Of a stretch of DNA of 64,000 nt, positions 30,976-38,150 are shown one piece after another. Location: NCBI RefSeq assembly GCF_030758935.1, contig NZ_CP132333.1:930992-994991 (forward strand), written 5' to 3'. This DNA comes from Geothrix sp. PMB-07 (GTDB lineage Bacteria; Acidobacteriota; Holophagae; Holophagales; Holophagaceae). The stretch's first letter is position 1. Each line of letters opens with the position of its first letter. The notes under the pieces were generated by a model, which had not been told where the DNA came from, did not search any database, and saw only the letters and a list, made by a program, of their open reading frames with translations. Both the position numbers and the translations under genes were made by a program.

Positions 30976-32277
30976 ATGAGTATTAAACGAAGTTTTCCTT
31001 GGATGTTGCTCGGTGTTGGCCTTCTGGCTCAGGAGCCGCTGACGGTGGCCGAGGCCATCCGCCGCGCATGGACGGACCAGGCGGGCCTCCGGGCCGGTCA
31101 GGCCCTGGTGGAGGCCCGCGAGGTCGATGCGGAGGCCCTCCGCGACCTCCGCTTGCCCAGCCTCACCCTGAGCGCCAACGGGGTGCGCACCAACGAGCCC
31201 ATGCAGGCCTTCGGCATCAAGCTGAACCAGGCTCGCATCGCCTCCTCGGATTTCAATCCCACCTCCCTGAACCATCCCGATCCCATCAGCGCCTTTGGCG
31301 GCTCTTTCGTGGTGCAGCAGCCCCTTTACGCGGGTGGCCGCATCAGCTCGGCCCGCAGGGCTGGCGCCTTCATGGCGCAAGCTGAGCAGGCCAGCCAGGA
31401 ACGCCGGAAGCAGGAGACTGCCCAGCAGGTGGTGGAGGCTTATTTCGGCGCTCAGGCGGCGGAGCAGGCTTTGCTCTGGGCGGAGGAAACCCTCGCCTGG
31501 GTGCGGGGCATGGAGGCCTTTGTCGATGCCCGCGTGGCCCAGGGCCTGATGCTGGAAGCGGAAGCCCAGCGCCTGAAGGCCGCCCATGCCCAGGTGGAGG
31601 CCCAGCGGGTCGAGGCTCAGGCCCGGGTGCGCAACGCCCGCTCCGGCTTGGGCCTGCTGACGGGGAAGGGGCCCTTTCAAGGCGGCTTCGCCACGCCACT
31701 GGATTTGGTGCTTCCCGAAGCGGTGATGGGTTCGAATCGCGCGGATCTTGTGGCCGCGAGCTTCCAGGCCCAAGCCGCCCAGGAGCAGGCCAAGGCCGCC
31801 TCGGGGAGTCTGCTGCCCGAGGTGGGGCTTGAGCTGGGCGTCGGCACGCTGCACCAGTCCTGGTCCGATAAGGGCAACTGGAGCTGGGCGGCGGTGGGCG
31901 TGAAGTGGCGGGTCTTTTCGGCACCGGACCGCTCCAAGGCCCATGCGGCCCGCGCCCAGGCTCGGGCGGCGGAAGAGACCAGGACCTTCAAACAGCAGCA
32001 AGCCGAGCACGAAACCCGTGTGGCCCGCGAAAACATGTCGGCTGCCGAAGCCCGAGTGGTGGCGGCCCGCCAAGCCCTGGCCGCGGCAGAAGAATCGAAG
32101 CGGCTCCGCGAGGCCCGGCACCGGGAAGGGCTGACGCCCCTGACGGAAGTGCTGGACGCCGAAGCCGTCCGCCAAGGCGCCCGCGCCCTCCTGCTGCAAA
32201 GCCTCTATGACCTGCGAACCAGCCGGGCGGCCCTGGATCTGGCCACCGGCGCCCCCATCGAAGGAGTGACACCATGA
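30976..32277 (+). CDS. TolC-family outer-membrane efflux protein
   Basis: This complete 433-residue outer-membrane channel subunit has a signal peptide (SFPWMLLGVGLLA) and then the repeated TolC architecture. The first half contains LTVAEAIRRAW and a beta segment GGSFVVQQPLYAGG; the second half contains LPEVGLELGVGT and VGVKWRVFSAPD. Long Ala/Glu-rich helices separate them. It forms a trimer linking the adaptor and RND pump to the outside. ATG 30976 has GGAG 9 bases upstream; the in-frame TTG at 30961 is not supported. The stop overlaps the adaptor start by 4 bases (ATGA), a sign of translational coupling. Confidence 0.92.
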   Translation: MSIKRSFPWMLLGVGLLAQEPLTVAEAIRRAWTDQAGLRAGQALVEAREVDAEALRDLRLPSLTLSANGVRTNEPMQAFGIKLNQARIASSDFNPTSLNHPDPISAFGGSFVVQQPLYAGGRISSARRAGAFMAQAEQASQERRKQETAQQVVEAYFGAQAAEQALLWAEETLAWVRGMEAFVDARVAQGLMLEAEAQRLKAAHAQVEAQRVEAQARVRNARSGLGLLTGKGPFQGGFATPLDLVLPEAVMGSNRADLVAASFQAQAAQEQAKAASGSLLPEVGLELGVGTLHQSWSDKGNWSWAAVGVKWRVFSAPDRSKAHAARAQARAAEETRTFKQQQAEHETRVARENMSAAEARVVAARQALAAAEESKRLREARHREGLTPLTEVLDAEAVRQGARALLLQSLYDLRTSRAALDLATGAPIEGVTP

Positions 32278-33314
32278 TGTTGAATCGGAAGGCTGCGGGC
32301 GTCCTCGCCCTTTCCACGCTGTTGCTCGGAGCCCTCGCCTGCGGGCGCCGGGAGTACCACTCCGAGATCAAGGACCTGCCCAAGGTGGCCGTCACCCTGG
32401 TGGCGGGCAGCTCTTCAGAGAGCGGCAATTGGTTGGCCGCCACCCTGCAAGCCACTCGCACAGCGAACCTGTCGACCCGCGTGGGCACCCAGGTGAAGCG
32501 GGTGTTGGCGCAGGAGGGCCAGCGTGTGGCCGCGGGCAGCCTGCTGCTCGTGCTGGGCGATGAGGACCTGCAGGCTCAGCTCAGGGCTGCGGAAACCGGC
32601 CTGGCCACGGTGGAAGCCCAGCATCGACGCATGACGGCACTCTTCGCGCAGAAGGCCGCGACCACCGCCGAAGTGGAGCAGACCCAGGCCCAGCTGGCCC
32701 AGGCTCAGGCGGGCGTCGCCTCCCTCAAGGCCAACATCGCCTACACCCAGATCCGCGCGCCATTCGCAGGCGTGGTGCAGGCCCGCAAGGTCAACGAAGG
32801 TGACTTCGTGGGCCCCGGCATGCCCTTGATCGAACTGGTGGGTGAAGGCGAGCAGGAGTGGGTGGCTACCTTCTCTGAAGCTGAAGGGCGCTTGTTGAAG
32901 GCTGGCCAGAAGATCCGGTTTGAATCCGAAGGCACTGCCGGCGAGGCCCAGGTGACCGCGTTATCTCCCGGTGGCGACGCCTTCAGCCACAAGGGCACCC
33001 TACGCGCCCGGGTGCTGAAGCCCAAGGACCTGCGCCAGGGCGCCTTCGGCCGCCTTCTGCTGTCTGGCGCCAAATCAGAAGACCTGATGGTGCCCCGCAG
33101 CGCCCTGGTGCTGCGCGGCGAACTCACCGGCGTGTTCCTGGCCAAGGAAGGGCGGACAGAGTTGCGCTGGATCACCCTCGGCGAAGGAAGTGGCAACAGC
33201 CTGCCTGTGCGTTCGGGGCTGAAGGCCGAAGACCGCGTGATTGATCGGCCGGGAAGTCTCCAGGATGGCCAACCCATCGACATCAAGCAAGGTGGGGTGA
33301 GCCATGTCCACTGA
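32274..33314 (+). CDS. RND periplasmic adaptor lipoprotein
   Basis: This is a 346-residue HlyD/AcrA-like adaptor. A lipoprotein signal ends in a lipobox (LGALAC, Cys23), so it is anchored by lipid rather than a helix. The two lipoyl halves are VGTQVKRVLAQEGQRVAAG and IRAPFAGVVQARKVNEGDFV, flanking a short helical hairpin with QLAQAQAGV. The beta-barrel and membrane-proximal domains follow. It joins the downstream RND pump to the upstream TolC. Two adjacent ATG codons (32274 and 32277) are possible starts; the first overlaps the TolC stop. Its own stop lies 11 bases inside the RND gene. Confidence 0.92.
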   Translation: MMLNRKAAGVLALSTLLLGALACGRREYHSEIKDLPKVAVTLVAGSSSESGNWLAATLQATRTANLSTRVGTQVKRVLAQEGQRVAAGSLLLVLGDEDLQAQLRAAETGLATVEAQHRRMTALFAQKAATTAEVEQTQAQLAQAQAGVASLKANIAYTQIRAPFAGVVQARKVNEGDFVGPGMPLIELVGEGEQEWVATFSEAEGRLLKAGQKIRFESEGTAGEAQVTALSPGGDAFSHKGTLRARVLKPKDLRQGAFGRLLLSGAKSEDLMVPRSALVLRGELTGVFLAKEGRTELRWITLGEGSGNSLPVRSGLKAEDRVIDRPGSLQDGQPIDIKQGGVSHVH

Positions 33315-36300
33315 GAGGTCAAGCAGGAGCGCCGGTGAGTCCAGGATCGGCTTGGCGGGGCGGCTCGCCAAGGGCTTCCTTCGCAGCAAGCTGACGCCGC
33401 TGCTGGTGCTGGCCTCCCTGATGCTGGGCCTTCTGGCCGTGTGGCTCACCCCGCGCGAGGAAGAACCCCAGATCGTCGTTCCCATGGTGGACTTGTACGT
33501 GCCCTATCCGGGCGCCAGTCCCAAGGAAGTGGAAAGCCAGGTCACCACGCCGCTGGAGCGGCGCCTGTGGGGCATCCCCGGCGTGGAATACCTCTACAGC
33601 ATGAGTCGTCCCGGCATGGCGCTCATCACCGTGCGCTTCAAGGTGAACGAGCCGCAGGAGCCCAGCCTGGTGAAGCTGCACCAGGAATTGGCAGCCCATC
33701 CGGAACTCCTGCCTGCCGGGGCCATGAAGCCCATTGTGAAGCTGCAGACCATCGACGATGTGCCCTTCCTGGTGCTCACCCTCCACGGCAAGGATCAAAC
33801 TCCCGGCCAGCTGCGCAAAGTGGCCGAGGTGCTTGGACAGGAGTTGTCCACCGTGCCGAGCACGGCGCAGGTGAAGGTGCTGGGCGGGGCCCGCCGCATG
33901 GTGCGGGTGGAGCCCGATCCGGACCGCATGCGTTCCCTGGGCTTCTCGCTGGGGGAACTCCAGCCCGCCCTGCAATCCGCCGAGGCGCAGCTGCCCGCTG
34001 GCGCCCTGGTGGACCGGGGCCGACGCACGGAGGTAGAGGCCGCGGGCTTCATCCTGCAGGCCGCGGAACTGAACCGCCTGGTGGTGGGGGTGCGCAACCA
34101 GCGGCCCATCTACCTGGCTGACGTGGCCAAGGTGGTGGATGGCCCCGACCCCGAGCCGCCGGTCACGCTCTTCGCGGGGCGCGGCACCCAGGGCTTTGAG
34201 ACCGCCGTCAGCGTCACGCTCTCCAAGCGGGCCGGCACCAATGCCACGGCCTTGGCCGAACAGGTGCTGGCCAAGGTGGAGGCGCTGAAAGGCGGGCTCA
34301 TCCCCCGCGACCTCACGCTCACCGTGACGCGCAATTACGGCGAGACGGCAGGCGACAAATCCAACGAACTGATCGAGCACCTGCTCATCGCCACGCTGAG
34401 CGTGATCGCGCTCATCCTGCTGGCCATGGGTTGGCGCAGCGCCGTGGTGGTGGGCATCGCCGTGCCCGTGACGCTGGCCCTCACGCTGCTCATCACCTAT
34501 CTGTTTGGCTACACGCTGAACCGGGTGACGCTCTTCGCCATCATCTTCTCCATCGGCATCCTGGTGGACGACGCCATCGTGGTGGTGGAGAACATCCACC
34601 GGCACATGCAGATGCCGGGCCAGCGGAAATCCTTCGCGGCCATGGTGGTGGAGGCCGTGGATGAGGTGGGCAACCCCACCATCCTGGCCACCTTCGCGGT
34701 CATCGCCGCCATCCTGCCCATGGCCTTCGTGCGCGGGCTCATGGGCCCCTACATGCGGCCCATCCCCGTGGGGGCCAGCCTGGCCATGTTGTTCAGCCTG
34801 GTCATCGCCTTCGTCATCAGCCCCTGGGCGAGCCTGATCGTCTTTAAAAAAGAAGCCCATCTTCCGGAGGTGGATGACAGCGGCCTGCACCCGGCCACAC
34901 CCGAGAATGCCGCCGCGGAGCCTGTCCACGACTGGCCCCACAAGAACCCTGAAGTGGCGCCGGATAGCCGCATGACCGCCCTCTACCGCAAGGTCATGCA
35001 CGCCCTGTTGACCCGCGCCTCGGTGCGCTGGGCCTTCTTCGGCGGGGTGGTTGCCCTGTTGCTGGGAGCCATGTCGCTGGTGGGCTTCGGCGTGGTGAAG
35101 GTGAAGATGCTGCCCTTCGACAACAAGTCGGAGTTCATGGTGCAGCTCGATCTGCCCGCGGGAACGCCACGGGAAGATGCCCTGGCGGTTGGTCAGGATC
35201 TCGCACGGCGCCTGCTGAAGGAGGACACAGTCAAGGATGTGCAGGTCTACGCCGGGGAGGCCGCGCCCTTCACCTTTGTGGGCATGGTGCGCCACAGCTT
35301 CCTCCGCAAGGAGGCAGAGATGGTGGACCTCCAGGTGAACCTCGTGCCCAAGGGAGACCGCAAGGAACAAAGCCACGCCATCGTGGTGCGCCTGCGGCCC
35401 GAGTTGGAGAAGCTTGCGAAGCCTGCCGGGGCCAGAATGAAACTGGTGGAAATTCCGCCCGGCCCGCCGGTCATGGATACCATCGTGGCGGAAATCTACG
35501 GGCCCACCGATACGGAGCGCATCCGTTTATCGAAGGAAGTGCTGTGTGCCTTCCAGCAGGTGGAGGGCATCGTGGACGTGGATTCCACCCTCAATGCCAC
35601 TGGTCCCAAGATCAGCCTGGTGCTGGACCGCGAGAAGGCGGCCCTGCACGGTGTGGCGCCCACCCATGTCATTCAAACCCTGGCCATGGCAGGCTACGGC
35701 CATCAGGCAGGCGCGTTTCATGTGTTGCGCGGCTCCAGCCAGGTACCGGTGGTGATCCAACTCGCGTCAGGCAAGCGTCAGAACCTCGAGCAGCTGCTCC
35801 AGCTCACGGTGCCTGGGGCCCGGGGGCAGGTGCCGGTGCGGGAACTGGTGGCAGTGAAGGAGGGCGTCGAAGATTCCGCCATCCACCACAAGAACCTCAT
35901 GCCGGTGGTCTATGTGTTTTCTGACCTCGCTGGGGCCATCGAAAGCCCGGTGTACGCCCTGGCCGCGCTCAACAAGAAGATCGACGCCATGAAGGGCACC
36001 GCAGGCGCCGCCGTGCCCCGGCTGGGGTTGGCCCACCCCGAAAACACTGAATCGCTCTCCCTCAAGTGGGATGGGGAGTGGCACATCACCCTCGAAGTCT
36101 TCCGCGACCTCGGCATGGCCTTCGCGGCGGTGTTGGTGCTCATCTTCGTGCTGGTGGTGGGCTGGTTCGAGAGCTTCGAGATCCCGTGGGTGATCCTGGT
36201 GCCCATTCCGCTTTCGCTCATTGGCATCATTCCCGCCCATGGGCTGATGGGAGCCTTCTTCACGGCCACCAGCATGATCGGCTTCATCGCCGGGGCCGGC

Positions 36301-36624
36301 ATCATCGTCCGCAACAGCATCATCCTGGTGGACTTCATCGAACTGAAGCTGAAGGAGGGCATGTCGCTCGAAGCGGCGGTGGAGGAAGCGGGCGTGGTGC
36401 GCTTCCGCCCCATGCTCCTCACGGCCTCCGCCGTGTTGGTGGGCAGCGCCGTCATGCTGGCCGACCCCATTTTCCAAGGGCTGGCCATCAGCCTCATGGC
36501 GGGTGAAGTGGCCGCCACCCTGCTTTCGCGCATGGCCGTGCCAGTTCTGTATTACCTCGTGGCCCGCCGGGGCCACGCGGCCAACCTGCAACGCCAAGCG
36601 GCTGTTTCCCTCACTGAGGAGTGA
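33304..36624 (+). CDS. RND efflux permease of the rhodanese/DUF2892-associated type
   Basis: At 1106 residues this is a full RND pump with two porter regions and about 12 transmembrane helices. The family-typical opening is LTPREEEPQIVVPMVDL and YVPYPGASPKEVESQ. Helix 4 has the paired aspartates (422 and 423 in GILVDDAIVVVENI). At the position of the essential helix-10 lysine of AcrB this protein has Arg1003 (GIIVRNSIILVDF), so its proton relay differs from the first pump in this window. I believe that is a property of this subfamily. The pump is followed without a break by DUF2892, DUF6132, rhodanese and OsmC genes, and preceded by arsR, tolC and adaptor. Its substrate is unknown; the neighbours suggest a sulfur or thiol compound. 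Confidence 0.92.
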   Translation: MSTERSSRSAGESRIGLAGRLAKGFLRSKLTPLLVLASLMLGLLAVWLTPREEEPQIVVPMVDLYVPYPGASPKEVESQVTTPLERRLWGIPGVEYLYSMSRPGMALITVRFKVNEPQEPSLVKLHQELAAHPELLPAGAMKPIVKLQTIDDVPFLVLTLHGKDQTPGQLRKVAEVLGQELSTVPSTAQVKVLGGARRMVRVEPDPDRMRSLGFSLGELQPALQSAEAQLPAGALVDRGRRTEVEAAGFILQAAELNRLVVGVRNQRPIYLADVAKVVDGPDPEPPVTLFAGRGTQGFETAVSVTLSKRAGTNATALAEQVLAKVEALKGGLIPRDLTLTVTRNYGETAGDKSNELIEHLLIATLSVIALILLAMGWRSAVVVGIAVPVTLALTLLITYLFGYTLNRVTLFAIIFSIGILVDDAIVVVENIHRHMQMPGQRKSFAAMVVEAVDEVGNPTILATFAVIAAILPMAFVRGLMGPYMRPIPVGASLAMLFSLVIAFVISPWASLIVFKKEAHLPEVDDSGLHPATPENAAAEPVHDWPHKNPEVAPDSRMTALYRKVMHALLTRASVRWAFFGGVVALLLGAMSLVGFGVVKVKMLPFDNKSEFMVQLDLPAGTPREDALAVGQDLARRLLKEDTVKDVQVYAGEAAPFTFVGMVRHSFLRKEAEMVDLQVNLVPKGDRKEQSHAIVVRLRPELEKLAKPAGARMKLVEIPPGPPVMDTIVAEIYGPTDTERIRLSKEVLCAFQQVEGIVDVDSTLNATGPKISLVLDREKAALHGVAPTHVIQTLAMAGYGHQAGAFHVLRGSSQVPVVIQLASGKRQNLEQLLQLTVPGARGQVPVRELVAVKEGVEDSAIHHKNLMPVVYVFSDLAGAIESPVYALAALNKKIDAMKGTAGAAVPRLGLAHPENTESLSLKWDGEWHITLEVFRDLGMAFAAVLVLIFVLVVGWFESFEIPWVILVPIPLSLIGIIPAHGLMGAFFTATSMIGFIAGAGIIVRNSIILVDFIELKLKEGMSLEAAVEEAGVVRFRPMLLTASAVLVGSAVMLADPIFQGLAISLMAGEVAATLLSRMAVPVLYYLVARRGHAANLQRQAAVSLTEE

Positions 36625-36627
36625 CCT

Positions 36628-36840
36628 ATGACCGTCGACCGCATCGTCCACACCATCGCGGGAAGTTTCATCCTGGCGAGCCTCGCCTTGGCGAAGCTGC
36701 ACCACCCCAACTGGCTCTGGTTCACCGCCTTCGTGGGCGCGAACCTGCTGCAGAGCGGCCTCACCAACTGGTGCCTGATGTCGTCCATCCTGCGCAAACT
36801 GGGGGTTCCCGTGGGTGGCCCCGTGGGGGGTTCACGGTGA
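36628..36840 (+). CDS. DUF2892 (YgaP transmembrane-like) small membrane protein
   Basis: This is a 70-residue protein with two short helices (IAGSFILASLALAKL and WLWFTAFVGANLLQSGLT), starting with the family's TVDRIVHTIAG signature. In E. coli YgaP the same domain is fused to a rhodanese and anchors it in the inner membrane. Here it is a separate gene two steps before a rhodanese, so the two products may form the same unit. It starts 3 bases after the RND stop with GAGGAG upstream. The stop overlaps the next start as GTGA. Confidence 0.88.
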   Translation: MTVDRIVHTIAGSFILASLALAKLHHPNWLWFTAFVGANLLQSGLTNWCLMSSILRKLGVPVGGPVGGSR

Positions 36841-37010
36841 AGCCGATGCTGATCCGTATCGCCCTGGGGCTGGTGATGGGAGGTGCGTTGGGCTACGGGT
36901 GGCACCGCCTGGTGGGCTGCAGCACAGGTGCCTGTCCGCTCACAGCCACGCCGCTGCGGGGCATCAGTTATGGTGCTTTCATGGGAGTGATATGGGCCTG
37001 CATGCGCTGA
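36837..37010 (+). CDS. DUF6132-type small membrane protein
   Basis: This is a 57-residue (GTG 36837) or 54-residue (ATG 36846) protein of the DUF6132 type. It consists of one Gly-rich helix (IALGLVMGGALGYGWH), a short loop with two cysteines in GCSTGACPLT, and a second helix (GISYGAFMGVIWA). The paired cysteines with a following Pro are the hallmark of the family, whose function is unknown. It is packed between the DUF2892 and rhodanese genes, overlapping both, so all three are translated together. The cysteines could take part in thiol exchange with the rhodanese; this is speculation. Confidence 0.8.
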   Translation: MKPMLIRIALGLVMGGALGYGWHRLVGCSTGACPLTATPLRGISYGAFMGVIWACMR

Positions 37011-37378
37011 GTGAATACTGGATCTACCTGCTGCCCCTGGCAGCACTGGGCTACTTCTGGTGGAGCCGCCGTTCGGCTTCTCCGGCCGACGTGAAGGCCC
37101 TGCTCGAACGGGGTGCCGTGATCGTGGATGTGCGCACCAAAGGCGAGTTCCAGGCCCAAGCACATCCCCGGGCCCTCAACATCCCCCTCGATCAGTTGGA
37201 AAGCCGACTGAAGGAACTGGACCGCTCGAAGCCGGTGCTCTGCTGCTGTGAATCCGGGGCCCGCAGCGGCTCCGCCGTGGCCCTTCTGAAACGCGCGGGG
37301 TTCACCGCGGTGGCCAACTTGGGTTCCTGGCGCCGCATCGCTTCCCTTCTTCCTCGAGGTGATCATGACGGCCACTAG
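36992..37378 (+). CDS. Membrane-anchored rhodanese-like sulfurtransferase
   Basis: This is a 128-residue single-domain rhodanese with an N-terminal transmembrane helix (YWIYLLPLAALGYFWW, residues 9-24). The domain has VIVDVRTKGEFQAQAHPRALNIPLDQL, the usual CH2A-like entry. The active-site loop is CESGARS with catalytic Cys86, preceded by two more cysteines (84 and 85), giving three in a row. Rhodaneses carry sulfane sulfur as a persulfide on that cysteine. The extra cysteines could permit disulfide or trisulfide chemistry. ATG 36992 lies inside the DUF6132 gene and has GGAG 4 bases upstream. The 3' end overlaps the osmC-family gene by 14 bases. Confidence 0.9.
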   Translation: MGLHALSEYWIYLLPLAALGYFWWSRRSASPADVKALLERGAVIVDVRTKGEFQAQAHPRALNIPLDQLESRLKELDRSKPVLCCCESGARSGSAVALLKRAGFTAVANLGSWRRIASLLPRGDHDGH

Positions 37379-37781
37379 CACCGTTTCCTGGGATTCAGGC
37401 TTGGCCTTTCAGGCAGAGCAGGATGGGCATCGGTTCATGCTGGATGCCAGTGCCGAGGCCGATGGCCGGAATCTGGGACCGCGCCCCAAGGCCCTGCTGT
37501 TATCCGCTCTGGGTGCCTGCACGGGCATCGATGTGGTGAGCATCCTTGAGAAGATGCGCGTGAAACTGGATGGCCTGCAGGTGCAGGTGAGCGCGGAGAT
37601 GCGCGAGGAGCATCCCCGCATCTATACCGGCATCCATGTGCGCTATGTCTTCCGGGGCAGGGATCTCCCCATGGACAAGCTGGAGAGGGCCGTGCAGCTG
37701 TCAGAAGACACCTACTGCGGCGTCTCGGCCATGCTGCGGCCCGCGGTGCCCATCACCTCGGAGATCGTGGTTGAAGGCTGA
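37365..37781 (+). CDS. OsmC-family protein (YhfA-like)
   Basis: This is a 138-residue OsmC/Ohr-fold protein. The two conserved cysteines are Cys52 (LSALGACTGIDV) and Cys118 (EDTYCGVSAML), in the positions of the redox pair of organic hydroperoxide reductases. Members reduce organic peroxides or, as has been described for some, act on persulfides and sulfane sulfur. The YhfA-type spacing and the neighbouring rhodanese point to the second activity here. ATG 37365 has GAGG 6 bases upstream; GTG 37359 is an alternative. It is the last gene of the arsR-efflux cluster. Confidence 0.88.
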   Translation: MTATSTVSWDSGLAFQAEQDGHRFMLDASAEADGRNLGPRPKALLLSALGACTGIDVVSILEKMRVKLDGLQVQVSAEMREEHPRIYTGIHVRYVFRGRDLPMDKLERAVQLSEDTYCGVSAMLRPAVPITSEIVVEG

Positions 37782-38150
37782 GTGACCCCAACTGGCGGAT
37801 AGGCTATCGCCGCTGCCAGGGTGAACCTGACATTCCAGGCGGCTGGCATGACCCTAGAACGGGTCGCCCCAGCTCAATGTGGCTCCGCCCCAGGAATCTG
37901 GTGCCCTGTTTTGGCAGGACCAGATTGAGGGGTCATGCATCGCATCCCCGATTGTTCAGACCTCTGTTTGGCCTCCTTGAAGGCACGGCAGAGGTCTGAA
38001 GGTCTGTCGTCAGAGCGGGTTGCCTCCCCGTGCCCTGGCGGCGGACGGAGATGTGCGGCATCCGACACCTCCGCTCTCGATCTGCCCCCCTTGGATTGAG
38101 ATCCCTTCCCTTCGGGACGCGCCCCAACGTCCCACCCTTCTGGAGCCGCT
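37782..38150. other. 369-base intergenic region with several hairpins before the TonB receptor
   Basis: No gene is seen here. Three inverted repeats stand out. At 37895-37926, AATCTGG/CCAGATT encloses TGCC/GGCA, possibly the end of the osmC operon, although no T-run follows. At 37955-38000 there is a perfect 12-base pair with an inner stem. At 38012-38077, AGAGCGG pairs with CCGCTCT around about 50 bases that can branch further. None matches a riboswitch consensus I know. Confidence 0.5.
37955..38000 (+). promoter_or_regulatory. Long hairpin upstream of the Oar-like receptor gene
   Basis: TTCAGACCTCTG (37955-37966) pairs perfectly with CAGAGGTCTGAA (37989-38000). The 22-base loop contains GCCT and AGGC, which can form an inner 4-bp stem. 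It sits about 150 bases before the receptor start and has no T-run, so it is either a protein-binding palindrome or part of a 5' leader. Confidence 0.5.

Noticed and set aside
33319-35376. A 685-codon minus-strand frame opposite the second RND pump
   Set aside because: Antisense shadow with His-rich composition and no ribosome-binding site or family pattern.
36628-37378. Considered as fragments of one broken YgaP-like gene
   Set aside because: DUF2892, DUF6132 and rhodanese each have their own start, ribosome-binding site and full family length, so they are separate genes.
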